Shown here: piece by piece, positions 12,301 through 24,690 of the stretch
How positions within the stretch are numbered: position 1 is the stretch's first letter
Layout of the letters: every line of letters begins with the position of its first letter
Assembly (NCBI RefSeq): GCF_030253575.1
Contig: NC_080559.1
Coordinates: forward strand, 13,987,001-14,051,000
Direction: 5' to 3'
DNA length: 64,000 bases
DNA from: Rhododendron vialii
Taxonomy: Eukaryota; Streptophyta; Magnoliopsida; Ericales; Ericaceae
Position numbers and translations under genes: made by a program
The notes under the pieces: model-generated
What the model was told of the DNA's origin: nothing
Databases searched by the model: none
The model's input: the letters and a program-made list of their open reading frames with translations, nothing else

Positions 12301-14608
12301 TGTCCTCCACCGTTGTACGGGACTTCCATCCTCCTGCCTCAGTGAGTGCAGAAATCCTCCATACACCAGCAGTCCCTTCATAAAATTTTCCAAATTATTG
12401 CCTTAAACGTCAAAATTCCAGGGTGGAAATGAATGAAAGAAAGAAACTTGAGAGATCAAATCGAATAGGTTTCCATACCATTAAAGCCGAAGAAGGCGTA
12501 AGTAGCTGAACCAACTTCCTGCTCAACTGTGAAGTGGTAATCCAATGACATCTCCTGCATTCTTGTCATCAAACACTCATCTGCATTCACTGCAATAGCA
12601 CCAACGCAACAACCATTGATTCACCCAACACAACTTCGGCAGCTAAAAATGTATTCACAAAGTTAATTGTATAGATAATGTGTGTGTAAATTAATCATTG
12701 GTTACAAAATGTTTCCTTTGAATTTGCCATCAACGACGCTCCAACCTCGGATTGTTAGCGAGGAACATGCCCACAAATATGTCCAAATATGTGGAATACT
12801 AACATGTCTATTCAACGTCAACTATGCAAACGAAGTAACCATGTCTACAAATTAGTCCAATCCCAGAAAAAAGTCCGAAGTATTTCCGTGTTCATAAAAT
12901 TTAGTCACTGGCTAATCAAGCAAATAAGCCAATAACAGGAACTACGAACTATGGAGGATTAAGCAGACACAGTTCCAAGAAACAGATTGAAATTCCAAGT
13001 TATAAACATTTGCAGCATTACTTTTCAATTATACAGCCCACTGTTTTTCATTGTGTTTTACGTTCTTGAAACAAGCACCTCGACTTATTTGGTTAATTAT
13101 CTCCTCCAAAACGAGTATGTAAGTCTGGGCGGCCTCTCCGCTCATTGCTAATCGGCTTTGAGTTGGATTGTTTAACAACACGAGTAAAACTATAGGAGCA
13201 TGTGATGTGACACGACACTTGTTCAAACTAGATTAATTGGTTTTCTAAAAAAATGTTAGAGAAATATAAAAAAATAAAAAATAAAAAATAGAGTGGTTAC
13301 CAAATTTCCAGCGGGCTTGGACAAGGGCAAGTTCAGGGTTGTGGACAAGATAAGGAATGGTTCGCCACAAGAAATCAGCTTCGGGTTGGAAATCAGCATC
13401 AAATATTACCACGTAGTCACAATACTTGGCATAGCTCTGTTTCATTCCATCTTGGAGGGCCCCTGCTTTGTACCCATTCCTGTTGTCTCTTATCTCATAC
13501 TTAATGTTTATTCCTTTGTTTGCCCACCTCCTGCACTCCACCCCCACCAACTCCTGCATGTATATGAGGGTTTTAAATCGCGGTATTGAAATAGGTGATA
13601 CGGCTATATATTGGCCGATATTGGACCGTATACACACTAATTAACAGTATCGGAGGTCCGAAATCCCTTAATGGAACAACCAATACGACCCTGTTGTAGA
13701 TACATTAATACAATTTATAATTAAAGAAAAGCCCACATCAGAAACCAAACAATCATGTTTGTGGTTTGGTACCTTATGCATATTGTTTATGGGTTAATTT
13801 AATCACGATAGGTTTATTTCGATGACTGCAAGTTAGCGCGCACTTTCAAATATAGTAAAGAAAGTTTAAGAGAAATAGTTCTAATTTCCTAGCCGCCTTT
13901 TGGGTCCCTTCACAGCCTCTATTTTATGAAATTCGAACCGTCTATTTTGTGAACTGACCGTGACAGATTATCACGGCCCATGAAATCAATCACGTTTGCC
14001 TTGGAAAAAATGGACGGTCTATTGATAACACATACTTGCTATCTATTTATCCAAGACCAATGTGATGATTTTGTTTTTAAAAAATTCTACCGCCAAGAGT
14101 TCCTACAAAATAAACGATTCTTATCACAAAGTAGGTCGAGCACGGGGTCAGCCCGCGAACTCCAACACTACCCTTCATTCCATTGAGTGGACTCTCATGA
14201 TACCCAGAAGGTAAATCAAAGAAACATGTTAAGTTGAACTCTCATTACTGGTAGGTATACTTGGATTCACTGAAAATAGAATTTTTGGAATTTCTTTGCC
14301 GTATGGTCCGCGTAATCGTAGCCGTTCAAAAAATTTCTTTATGATCTAAAAATCTATTTGTAAAAAAACTTTAACCGAGACTCCTATTTATTGAAGTCTC
14401 TAATAATTATCGACCATTGATTATTGAAATAGACGATCGAGGGGATTCCCGCAGTCCACAGGAATACCTATTAATCTTTTTGAAGACAGGGGTTAGAGAC
14501 AGAACCTTGCAGGTAGGGTCTGTTGAATCGTCAAGAACTTGAATTACGATTCGATCTGACGGCCACGAAAGGCCACATGCTGCTCCTATTGATAGCTGAT
14601 AAACCTGT

Positions 14609-14646
<38 letters not shown>

Positions 14647-17600
14647 ACTACCTCATACAAGAACTCAGTAGTTTGAAAAAAATTCTTTACATTCCCCAAA
14701 AATCGACGAAAAAAAATAATGGAAGTGAGTCCAACGGGCCCAGCCAATAAAGTGAGCATCAAAACGATACCTTTTTTTTTTTTTTTTTATTTGGTTAATT
14801 AAAGATCTGGCCAATGAACTGAGGGCTTAAATGAATTTGATTATTCTTTATTTTTGAAGTTGTTCTTGGTCCGTATCAATTTTTTTAGTTAATCTTTGTC
14901 TTGATAAAAGAAATATAAAAAATACAATTACGACTGAAACCTAATAAAAATTCACCGGTCGAAAGAATGATCAATTTCAAATGTTTTGATAAAAAACATC
15001 ACTCAACTTCAATAATGACTAATGGGTTTAAAAATACTTCATCCGCAATTTAATTGTCCATTTTGGAAATTCATACCACTTTTCAATTGATTATATATCT
15101 TAATTTATAATGTTTTATGTGATTTTGAAAATATTGTACTATAAAATTAATCAAGATCTATCAAACAAGATCCATATTGAATATAAAATTTATTACCGAG
15201 TTAAAAAATATAATTAGTTTTTTATCCGGTTAGAATAGAATGAAAGACTATTAAATTGGAACGGAAAAGAGTAATTAATTCAATCCAAATCATCTTTTAA
15301 GCCGCCTATGACGGGGCCGGATCCAGTCCATTTGCTCCGGACCAGTTCGGTCTATTTGGTGCATCCAAGCCATTCAAAAATATTTTGGACGGCTCAGATT
15401 TAAAGATGTGTTTTTTAAAAAAAAAATCAAAAATACTTTCTTTAAATTTGAGTCGTCCAAAACACTTTTGGACGGCTCGGATGCACCTAAATAGACCGAA
15501 CTAGTCTGGAGCAAATGGACTGAATCCGAACCCGCCTATGACGTAGGATCGACTCTAAATTGATTGAAGTCTATGTAGCTCTTTAGAGGTCAAGGTTGAT
15601 TGACACAACCTTCATTTTACGAGAAATTTTTCAGTGCTGAGTGGGCACGGGCCACGTGGTGCCGTGCACCATCTCGGCCGTCCAATGAAGTTTTGAACGG
15701 CCCAGATTTGTTCGGCTATTTTAAAGTGTGAAATGACTAAAATACCCCTCGACAGCCGAACAGATCTAGGCCGTCCAAAATTTTATTGGACGGCCGAGAT
15801 GAGGCACGGGCACCACATGGCCCGTGCCCACCCGGCACTGAAAAATTTCTCTCATTTTACACCCCTTCCGATAGAGACATTATAAGTGCCCTACCGACAC
15901 GTGGTACAGAAGACTCAAGCGAAGACTTCACACTTTTTTCGAAAAAAATTGACATTTTCCCATCGATGGCCCTCTATTCTTGCAAATTGTTGGCTGTTTC
16001 TTACATTTTGGTGTGTCCTAAATTGTGATTATTATTATAAAAAAAACAAGCATGAAGTTTTTTGGTTTCTAAAATTATTCATTAATGGAGAATATGGAAA
16101 ATAAATGTCCTTCGTTGAAATTTAAATGCAATAATTATTTATTTACTACATGTCATCTTGAAAGGAAAATGCTGTAAACCCAAAAAAGACTCGGAGGATC
16201 ATTAATTTAATTGTTTTAAATGCCTTTTTTTTTTTTTTTATAAGTCAAACATAAATGCCTATTGTTTAAATGCCTTTAAACAAATAATCCATCAAGATGT
16301 CGTTTATTTAGAAGAACGCGTCATTAGGGAAGATTTTCTATGTAGAACAAATCATTATAAGTAGTACACTATCGTTTTGGATTCTCTCTAGTAATTAAAG
16401 TGTTCCAAATGGTCTAACAATGCGCTCATGATGCAGGAGACTCATACCAGTAAGAGATAGCTCCTGCGGAATGCGTAATTATTCAATAGTTTGGGAGTAC
16501 CTGCCACGTGGTACTCCAGATCACTTTACAACAACACGTTTATATGGAATTTGTACACTTAGTAGTAAAACTCACAAGAATGTGTGATTGTAAAGTGGTC
16601 TGGAGTACCACGTGAGGGTGTTCTTGGACTATTGTATAATTTCACTTGCGGAACCCACATTTGTAAGGTAGTTCCGGATTGTAAACATCATATTGTACCG
16701 GTCATGTTTCGTTTAGCTAGTTTTGTAAAATTGGTACCTCATTCCTCTAGTTTTATCCCGGCTCGTGAAATACCGGTCAGTATCGGTCATATCATAAAAT
16801 ACCAATGGGTATGTACCGGCCGATACCAGATGGTATTGGTCATACTATATATTTTTATTTTTTTCTATTTTTAGAAGATAATTCTATAACTACGTAATTC
16901 TTTTGTACTTGAGAAATTATAATTTCATTTATATCATAATATATCATTTTCGTAATCACTAATATTCCCTATGTTCCAAATTGCTTGACCTTTCAGGTAA
17001 TCATGCATTCTACACATAAAAAATAATATACTTATGAGAATTTTTTTTCATAAAAAGTCTTAAACCAAAATAGTTAAGCATTATTTTTTTCATAAAAAAT
17101 GCATGGTTACCCAAAATAGTCAAACAATTTGAGATGGAGAGAGTATTATTATGTTAATAATATGTATTTTCATGTTGGTCTAATGTTTTGAGTTTTTTAA
17201 GCATAGAAATAAGTAAATATATTAATACATGTTGTACCAATAAAAAAAAGAGAAAATCTTTTTTACTGCTGTTCTGTAAAGAAGAAGTTACGGAGTTCAA
17301 TCACAATCGTCCAAAGCGTTTTTAGACTATACGGATTGAAAATCAATTATGGCAGATAATAATTGATTGTGATTAACTTTTCCCGAAAAAATTTTATTAA
17401 AATCTGGAACGTCCAAAACCGAAATGAACACGCGAGATTGAACAGCTCCGTGAAAGAGACACTCTCTAAAAAAACAGTACCATTACTGGTATGGTATTCA
17501 GACCGAATTTAGTTCCAGCAACTGTACGGGATAATTGGTAGGTAGAAAAAAACAAAATGGGGTGAGAAGAAAAACCTCTTTCTCATTGAACATGGGGATT

Positions 17601-17860
17601 TGAACAAGAACCATGGGGTAGGCTCCATTCCCAAGCTCCAAATCTTCCTTCATGGGCTCCCACTTGTACTTCTTCACTCCCTTTCTCTTCAGCAACTTTA
17701 TCCCGACTATAACAATCCCCATATAAACTCTCTCCAGAAACAGCATTACAGACATTGCCAAACACACCACCACCATCAACCTTAGCACCGGCACTATCAG
17801 CGGCGCCTTCCCCTGCTCCCACGCCATTCCATTTTCCGACCCCGAGGATAGCCTATCCAT
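9332..17860 (-). CDS. CSLA: Glucomannan 4-beta-mannosyltransferase, cellulose synthase-like A
   Basis: This GT2-family Golgi enzyme makes the beta-1,4-mannan or glucomannan backbone from GDP-mannose and GDP-glucose. Exons, in coding order: 17860-17576, 14604-14506, 13553-13301, 12589-12479, 12375-12239, 11936-11823, 11221-11022, 10402-10208, 9497-9332. All borders are GT-AG, and the joined 1560 nt encode 519 aa, the normal CSLA length. Signature residues are intact: DDSTD at 120-124, DAD at 180-182, VED around 272-274 and QQHRW at 310-314. A membrane segment lies near residues 20-45, and several hydrophobic helices lie in exons 7-9, ending [11 protein letters not shown]. It resembles CSLA9 and CSLA2, but I cannot choose the paralogue. 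Introns 1 and 2 are large; intron 1 (about 3 kb) is full of MITEs. Confidence 0.95.
14612..14644. repeat. (GA)n microsatellite next to CSLA exon 2
   Basis: About 16 GA units sit only a few bases upstream of the exon 2 acceptor on the minus strand. There they read as a CT tract that replaces the usual polypyrimidine run of the splice site. Confidence 0.95.
15037..15271. mobile_element. Degenerate Stowaway-like MITE in CSLA intron 1
   Basis: It is flanked by TA on both sides. The left end CTTCATCCGCAATTTAATTG and the right end, reversed (CTCTTTTCCGTTCCAATTTA), are decayed Stowaway termini. The interior contains ATCTATCAAACAAGATCCAT. A related interior motif occurs in the element at 32591-32826. 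Confidence 0.6.
15314..15533. mobile_element. Mutator-like foldback MITE, 10-bp target duplication
   Basis: The exact 10-bp repeat GCCTATGACG flanks the element (15304-15313 and 15534-15543). The ends GGGCCGGATCCAGTCC and, reversed, GGGTTCGGATTCAGTCC continue inward as a long foldback through TTTGCTCC and GGTGCATCC. The interior carries TTTTGGACGGCT and its inverse. A 9-10 bp duplication is the Mutator-superfamily signature. It is non-coding and lies in CSLA intron 1. Confidence 0.85.
15621..15851. mobile_element. Mutator-like foldback MITE, 9-bp target duplication
   Basis: TCATTTTAC flanks both sides exactly (15612-15620 and 15852-15860). The terminal repeats GAGAAATTTTTCAGTGC are perfect inverses at the two ends. 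The arms continue with GGGCACGGGCCA and CATCTCGGCCGTCCAAT. It is a near neighbour of 15314-15533 and of the same superfamily, but its ends differ. A relative lies at 18225-18432. Confidence 0.88.
16474..16637. repeat. Foldback element in CSLA intron 1
   Basis: CAATAGTTTGGGAGTACC, CACGTGGTACTCCAGA and TCACTTTAC on the left are mirrored by GTAAAGTGGTCTGGAGTACC and TTGGACTATTG on the right, with a loop of about 70 bp. It is probably a small MITE. The target duplication is unclear. Confidence 0.6.
16965..17143. mobile_element. Degenerate Stowaway-like MITE in CSLA intron 1
   Basis: It has TA at both edges. The left end TTCCCTATGTTCCAAATTG faces a right end that reverses to CTCTCTCCATCTCAAATTG. 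The inner sequences TTGACCTTTCAGGTAA and TTACCCAAAATAGTCAA also pair roughly. Confidence 0.6.
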
Positions 17861-18150
17861 GGTTAATTAGGATTTTGTTTATCCTTGGGCTTCGAAAGAG
17901 AATATTACAGCAAGTAGTACTAGTGGCAGTAGTACTACTGAGATTGTGTGTAATTTGGAGTGCTATATGATAAAGGTCTGTTTGGAAAAGAGCACGAATT
18001 GTGAGTGTGGATCATGTGTGATCGATGCTTTTGGGATTGCTTTTGATTTGGATAGCTCTGATTTTTGGTTCTGAAAATTACGCCTATGATGGACTGTCAG
18101 TCACTTGATCAGAGCGCTCTCTCTCTCTCTCAGACAAATAATCTTGGTTT
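17861..18150 (-). promoter_or_regulatory. Probable CSLA 5' UTR and promoter region
   Basis: This is the sequence directly upstream of the CSLA start codon. It holds a CT microsatellite (about 18116-18133) that reads as GA on the CSLA strand. I see no confident TATA box. The role is inferred from position only. Confidence 0.35.
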
Positions 18151-18224
18151 AGTTGGGATTGTGGGGCTTATATTGCCACCTTCTCTCTCTTCTCTTCACT
18201 AATGTACTAAAACAGCTTGCTTGG

Positions 18225-18432
18225 GAGAAATTTTTGAGTGCTGGATGGGTATCACGTGGTCGTGCTCACGTAGTATCTGAGCAGTGCATTCGAATCATCC
18301 AAAAATATGTTGGACGGCCTAAATTGAAATTCTCTCTCCTCTCTCACCCCACCGCACTCTTTTCTCTTTCTCTCTCCAAAATCGAAATGGACGGCCCGGA
18401 TGCGCTGCCTCCTCGGCACCCAAAAATCCCTC
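18225..18432. mobile_element. Mutator-like MITE related to 15621-15851
   Basis: The left end GAGAAATTTTTGAGTGCTG and the right end, reversed (GAGGGATTTTTGGGTGCCG), match the family at 15621. The flanks CTTGCTTGG (18216-18224) and TTTGCTTGG (18433-18441) form a 9-bp duplication with one difference. The interior has ATGTTGGACGGCC and GGACGGCCCGGATG. It lies upstream of CSLA. Confidence 0.75.
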
Positions 18433-18441
18433 TTTGCTTGG

Positions 18442-20556
18442 ATTTGTATGGTATTTATATTTATACATAGGAAAAGTGGAGAAGGAGTACTATGTATTAT
18501 TCACCAATAATTTTCACACTCCAAAAATACTATAGATAAGAGATAGAAAAAAGGAGTGTATGCTATGTACTTCTTGTGATCACTCGGGACAGGGGTCGGG
18601 AATTCTTTTTTAGCCCCATTAAAATGACCTCATTATATTATATATTTTTGTGATTTAACTCAATAATAAATAGTACTATTAACAAAATATTTTACAAATT
18701 TTAGTTCCACCCGCTACTTGAATTCCTAATACTTGCATACTAACTTAGAATATTTGGACATAAGCTCATAATAAAATACTGGTATACAAATTAGTCATAT
18801 AAATATTGGAACTAGTTTTGTTAACTCTTATGGAGAACAATTTAGTCACACTCACCAAACATGCCCACATTTGGTGAGGTATATCGTGGGTCTTGTTTTG
18901 ATAGTCGAAATCGTTGATTTTGTAATAATCATTCCGCTAATCAGAAGACCTTGTAAAAAAAAATGTGCCCTTTGTCGAGTTTCTAATAAAATTTTGTTGC
19001 CTATCAAAAAAAATAAAATTGAAGACCTCGTAAAATTCAGCTCAATTGAATATTAGTAAGTAGTTGATTTATAAACTCCAATTATGCTCTATTTAGTTCT
19101 AGACCCAATATTTGGACGAGTCATTCAATCTCCAATTAGGTAGCATTTTCGTGATATCTCTTAACAGATCATTTTTTTGAATCTGATCGATTCTGATCCT
19201 TTAAGCGGAAAACCTATAATATATCTCACTAAATATGGATTAAGGTTACCCTCATAAAGTTGAGGGTGAACGAAATCACACTCTATGGGTACTATTCTAT
19301 GTGTAACCTAGCTTCATTTTTAATTAGCTCAAATTTTGATGAGGTAAATTAACTTGAACCCAGAGCTAGAAAAGTTGCGAAACTGAAAGAAAAGAGGTTG
19401 GCCTGATATTTATTTTTTTTTGCTCTGGAGTAATCTTATATATTGAGCACATTTATGCATCATATTATGAATACAATCGCTCTCACGTGCCATCGACATA
19501 ATAATATTTTGGACGGACTCGTTTACATATGATGTGATATCTAACCGTGATACTCAAATTGTGGTCACTATTTTTTTAAGTAGAATCTTGCAAATTTCGA
19601 TTATGGAGTGACACTGACACAACTCTTTTAACCATGAGGAGTTAATACTTCCACCGACAATTTGATGGCGTCTCGTATTTTCATTGTCCCTTTCAGTTTT
19701 GGGTCCAACTGGAAAGACAAAGAGGGAAAGGAAATTTAGAATTGGATGCATCCCTTGATCACCATAAGTTTTTGGTTCTCTCTTTTTGTTATCTTCTTTT
19801 TTGTGTGGCATTCTAACCAGTTTGCTAGCTAGCATCTAGAAACCAAATTTTGTATCTATATGTTTATGTACCACAACTTATATATGGGATTAATTACAAC
19901 TTTAAAACCACAACTCTATTTAGACACAATTGTTTCCGCAGCCGTTCGATGTATCATGCATGTGTTTTAAAGTTGTGTTTGTAGACTTTTTGTTCTTAAC
20001 AATTAGTGTTAAAAAAAAAAAAAAAGGGCCATATATGACTATTACTTCATAATTGAGGGGTAAGGGTGAATTAATGCTGCCTCCATTCCAAAATGTTTGT
20101 TTGGACCACAAATCGAGGTCTTAAAAATAATTTGTCTTAAAGAGCACCGACTGAAACACGAGCCTCGGTTTGCAAATTCTTTACTCATTACAGAATTTGT
20201 TTTGTCTGATATTTCAGTTTCTGTAATTTTTGTTCTTGTTGTTAATTCCAGAAATTAGTAAATCATTTATTGTTTTTTGCACTGGTTTTTCTTACACAAT
20301 GACACCTGAAGAACAATTCGCCCGCATAGCACTTGCTTTGTGCTAGTTATTTTTGTTTTTAAGACAAGGAAACACATGATGTTATTGGTGGTTAATGATG
20401 GCCATAGAAATGGGTATAAGTTGCTTACAGCTCACTTAGATTGTTGTGCCAACAAGGAATACAAAAACTTTTTATTATGGTAAATTACTTTTCATTGAAA
20501 GAAAACCAATTCCATTCATCCTGAGTTATCAAAACAGATAATAAAAACAACACCAT
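18442..20556. other. AT-rich intergenic region, no gene seen
   Basis: There are no recognisable coding exons. The stretch 18930-19210 weakly resembles the inner foldback of the 377-1401 element (CAGCTCAATTGAATATTAGTAAG). The stretch 19895-19985 shares AACTTTAAAACA and AGCCGTTCGATG words with 9620-9665, suggesting scattered copies of another small repeat. Confidence 0.4.
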
Positions 20557-20725
20557 TTTTTTTTTTTTGACAAAAGGGAGAAGATTTTATTAATCTAAGA
20601 GGTGGAAAAATGCCTAAACATCAGAAAGAGAGGAACCCATGGGGGCAAGGTAGTTGTCCACAGACCGGATAAACCACAAGAAAGGATTTTCTTTGCACAA
20701 GCATGTGCAGCCCTATAACCTTGCC
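20557..20725 (-). mobile_element. LINE 3' end with poly(A) tail (RNase H C-terminus)
   Basis: On the minus strand the sequence reads a short frame with AAHACAKKILS, the end of the RNase H-like domain of plant LINE polyproteins. A stop, a short AT-rich 3' UTR and an A tract (a T run at 20557-20568 on the plus strand) follow. The 5' part is missing, as is usual for LINE insertions. Confidence 0.6.
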
Positions 20726-21365
20726 CCCATAATAGTAAGGAAAATAATTTTCACACTCCGTTTTTAACCTTCCATGCTTCATTTTTTGTTTTTATCCACG
20801 TAAATTTACAATATTGTCCTTGAATATGTGAAAAAGTGTATCGAATAAAGGGTAAGATAGTAAATTCAAGTGAATAAAGACAAAAGAGAGTGAAAAAAAG
20901 TTTCCTAATATATAGTAATTACTTGGTTTAAAATTGAACAAATATGATATGCTTAAAGAGAAAAAAGGATGGTGGGAATCTTGATAGGTCCATTACACCA
21001 ATAGCCTGAGAAAATTAATAGAAGATCTCTCTATCAATTACAGCACATAAGTATTAGTTCTGGGCAAGAGATCATGAATCATGTGTAATAAAAACATATA
21101 ATCATCATCAATAGATATAATAGGAGCAACCATATGTGTGTGGTCAAGCTAGACAATGGATTAAATATTATACAAATGATAGAACCTATGATCATGATTG
21201 TGAATATCCACGTAGTTTAATGATCTAACAAAGTGTACGTTTGTTGATGACATTGATGGAGAAAAGGAAAGTGTTACACGGGACCTATTGGTGTGAGTTT
21301 CTTGGGGAGTTTTTTAAGTGATACTTTATATAGGAACACATGATTGCTTGGTTGTTGTATCTAGG
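20726..21365. other. AT-rich intergenic stretch, nothing recognised
   Basis: No coding exon, RNA gene or clear repeat is visible here beyond short AT-rich runs. Confidence 0.4.
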
Positions 21366-22995
21366 AAATGCAAATTGCTTTTCCCACCCCCCGACACACA
21401 CTCCATGGGTCCCACGCCAAAAGTCCGAAATACCCCTCCCTTTTAACTAAATTCTGTTTTTATTTAATTTATTAATTCTTTTATCTTATTTATTTAATTC
21501 ATTTATTTTTCTCTTTTTCTTTATATCTTTTTCCTCTTCTATTTATTGAATATTTTTTTATATATTTTTTCTCCTTTATTTATCTGAAATACCCTTCCTT
21601 TTTAAATAAATTCTTTTTTTATTTAATTATTTAATTCTTTTATTTATTTATTTATTTAATATTGTTCATACAATTTCATTTCTTATTTATTTCCTTGTTT
21701 ATCTATTTATCTCTTTCTTTTTTCACTTCAACCTCACTATTGTAATGTGTGTGCCGATATGAGAAAATTGACATATCTCGGGATTTGATCGGACAATGTT
21801 GATAATTTTGGACAGTCTAAAATGGCTTGGGACAATTACAGTACTACAAAGATCAGTTCATTTAATCACCGAATTTGGAAAGACGAAAATATTGATCTGT
21901 GTGCCAATTAATAAATGTGGCCTATTATTAGTTCAAAAAAAAAATTTACCGTAGAGAGCAGGGGAACTATGCCATCATTTGGTTTAAACTTGACACAACA
22001 TGCTTACACCTCATGCTTGGACTGTGAACAAAGGACAAAAAAAAAAAAAAGACCAGACCGAATGGAACAAAAATGTTGATTCATGTGCCAAGATAAGGCA
22101 GCAATCAGCTGGTCCAAAAATATTGATTTGTGTGCCAAAAATGTTATTTCTAGAGACTATAAAAGCAGGACTTTGTGTTTCAAAAGGATATAAGAGTTTT
22201 GTGTACACAGATTCCATTAAGAAGTCATGTATTCCTCTTTCCCTTAGGCTTTCGTCATAAACTGCTATAAGGAAAAAAAGAAAAAGAAAAAAAAATAGTT
22301 TGGTTTTACTACCATGGAGAATCCCAAATTTTCTAGGAACGCCGTAGCGGAAAATTTGGGGCGAAACAATGGATAACTACAACGTTTCAATTTCAGATAG
22401 TTGTTCATTTAAGAATGATGTTCCTAGTGGAAACCAGCAGAACATATTGATTATAGTTTTGTCCTTATTTGAATTATTTTCGCGTTTGTTAGTTTTGCAC
22501 CAAACTTTTGTGACTAAAGTATTTTTTTTTTACTTTTATCCAAATATTTTGAATAAAGACCACTGTTCAAAATATTTGGGTAAAAGTAATTTTTTTTTAA
22601 GTTTTCAGACTCAACTTGACGAGACAAATCTGAAAACCCAAAAATTAGGCACAAAACTAATAAACGCAAAAACTAAAAAATTCAAATAAAGACAAAAACT
22701 AAAAAATTTAAAAAGCTGTTAGTGAAACGGGGTCTAATTAAAATAATGTAAAAAACATAATTTAGTTGAAAACATAATTTGAGTTAATCAAATTAAAATT
22801 AAATAAGTATTTCAATAAAATAAAGAAAGGAATTAAATAAATAAGATAAAAGCAATTTAATCAAGAAAAAAATTAAATCAAGAAAGGAATTAAAGAGTGG
22901 AGTGGAGGTATTTCGGCCAAATGGACAAAAAGGTGGGAAGGGGGTGTGTAAGGAGGGGGTCGAAAAGCAACTCTCCTCTCTCTCTCTCTCCAAAG
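21366..22995. repeat. Large foldback, about 1.6 kb, with AT-rich arms
   Basis: The left arm begins at about 21366 (AATTGCTTTTCCCACCCCC, then CGAAATACCCCTCCC, then TTTTATCTTATTTATTTAAT). It returns inverted on the right from about 22800 to 22965 (ATTAAATAAATAAGATAAAA, then GGAGGTATTTCGG, then GGGGGTCGAAAAGCAACTC). The left arm is itself duplicated: GAAATACCC units start near 21428 and 21587. The interior has no transposase frame. It is probably a decayed DNA transposon of unknown class. Confidence 0.5.
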
Positions 22996-23629
22996 TAATT
23001 ATTCACTGTCCTCCAAAACCGCCGCATGATGCTCCAACAATCTCCACAAATACACATTTTTTGTGGAGTCCATATATACATATTAATTCTGATCTCATAT
23101 GAATACGTACTTGGTTATTTATGGAGATCATTTCGGCACGCAGCACGTGATATATAGTACCCCAAAACCAACTTAAAGTTTTGTTTTCCTGTTTTCATTA
23201 CTAAACGCACATGTCCCGAAAAAAAACTAATTTGTGAAGCTTCACTAACGGTCACGCGCGATATGTAAAAGTCATGCCTTTAGGCAAAAGATCTCCTTAG
23301 TTCCTGAATTGGTATAAAATAAAAAATTCAAAAAACCCATAAAAGAAATTATTTTATTTTTTTTGAAATAAAAAAAAATGACATAGTTTTTGAGAAAGGG
23401 GTAGGACAAGATCCTGGTGGATTTAGAAATGGGTAAATTTATTGGTCAACCTAGGCCTAGGGAGATAGGTATAAAAAGTGTGTTAGCTATATAAATGTGA
23501 AATTATGAGTTAAGTTGTCAAAGCTCAAAGCAAGAAGGATGGATGGATCGAGTATAGAGTGAAAAGCAGTGGAAGCATCACAGTTTGAAGGGTAGAAACT
23601 TGAAAAGTATCTTATTCAAAATTTCTTAA

Positions 23630-24022
23630 CTTGTTTTTTTCACTCAGGCTCGGGAGTCAATTTAACCAGACGACCCGTCAATTCTTGGACAAAATGTCCA
23701 AAAGACTCAAAAAACTTGTGGAATTTCAGTTTCAATTTCTCATTTTTCATCAACGAAGTGATTACAAGATATTTTATACAAAAAAATCTCAACCTTGACT
23801 CTAACAAAATCCTGATTACCGTGCACCCACTTGGCTTATCCTACACTCACTATTAGAGACAGAATACAATACAAGAGTAACACGTACCAAACTAATCATG
23901 TACCTATATGTAAGATACAAAAAATCTGGAGGCAAACAACGGCTTCGTAAAAATATCAACAATATTTGATCAGTCGTGGAAATATGACGAAGCAGAATGG
24001 ATTTAGCAGTCTCTTGCGCACG
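23630..24022 (-). mobile_element. Ty1/copia 3' fragment: RNase H end plus LTR
   Basis: The minus strand from 24022 encodes RAQETAKSILLRHISTTDQI, the conserved C-terminus of copia polyproteins, and a frameshift follows it. Downstream on the minus strand is AT-rich sequence that should be 3' LTR. Gag, integrase and reverse transcriptase are absent. The left limit is approximate. Confidence 0.6.
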
Positions 24023-24243
24023 AATCTATAATCTATCTATCTCTATTATTTCTATTATAAAAAACAATGGTGTGCGTCCCACCCAAAAGACAAGTTGTTG
24101 CAATGGCTAGGATTAAATCGATCCAAGGGTTAAGAGGCATTCTCTTCCTTCCAATAAATTGCTCACATTCTCTGCACGTATTACAAAATTGCCATCTCAT
24201 ACCTTCACTTGTACCCAATTTTAAATTTCAAATCCACCCAACA

Positions 24244-24270
24244 TCCCCTCTCTCTCTCTCTCTCTCTCTC
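24244..24270. repeat. (TC)n microsatellite
   Basis: An uninterrupted CT tract of about 13 units. Confidence 0.9.
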
Positions 24271-24583
24271 CCCCGTTGATACCGACAATTTTTTTCCCTG
24301 TTCCAAAACTCAGGTTGACTATGTTTGGTCCTATTGAAGCAAGTTATGTTTTCTCTTTTTATCTGTAAATGGCATTTTGATTTCTAAAATTGGTTTTGAA
24401 TGGTAACTGGTTGACATCCTATTCTATGCAATCATCGTTGTGAGAGAGGGGGATACTTTTGTCTTTTTTGTCTATCAATACACTTGTGTAATGAACGAAT
24501 GATTCTATTTGAACACATAAAAATTCTCTCTAGCCCCATACTACTTCTACACTCATTTAATTGATTTGCTCAATCCATAAAAC

Positions 24584-24661
24584 ACCATAATCTTCGACAT
24601 AACTCTAAACCTAATATTTCCCACCATAATCTTCGACATAACTCTAAACCTAATATTTCCC
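24584..24661. repeat. Two-copy tandem repeat, period 39 bp
   Basis: ACCATAATCTTCGACATAAC and the following bases up to TAATATTTCCC are repeated exactly once more, offset by 39 bp. Confidence 0.9.
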
Positions 24662-24690
24662 AATCACTCAAACCCCCACCATCAACCGTC

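Noticed and set aside
20085..20115. Stowaway-like end GCCTCCATTCCAAAATGTTT
   Set aside because: Only one end is present and no matching inverted end was found nearby.
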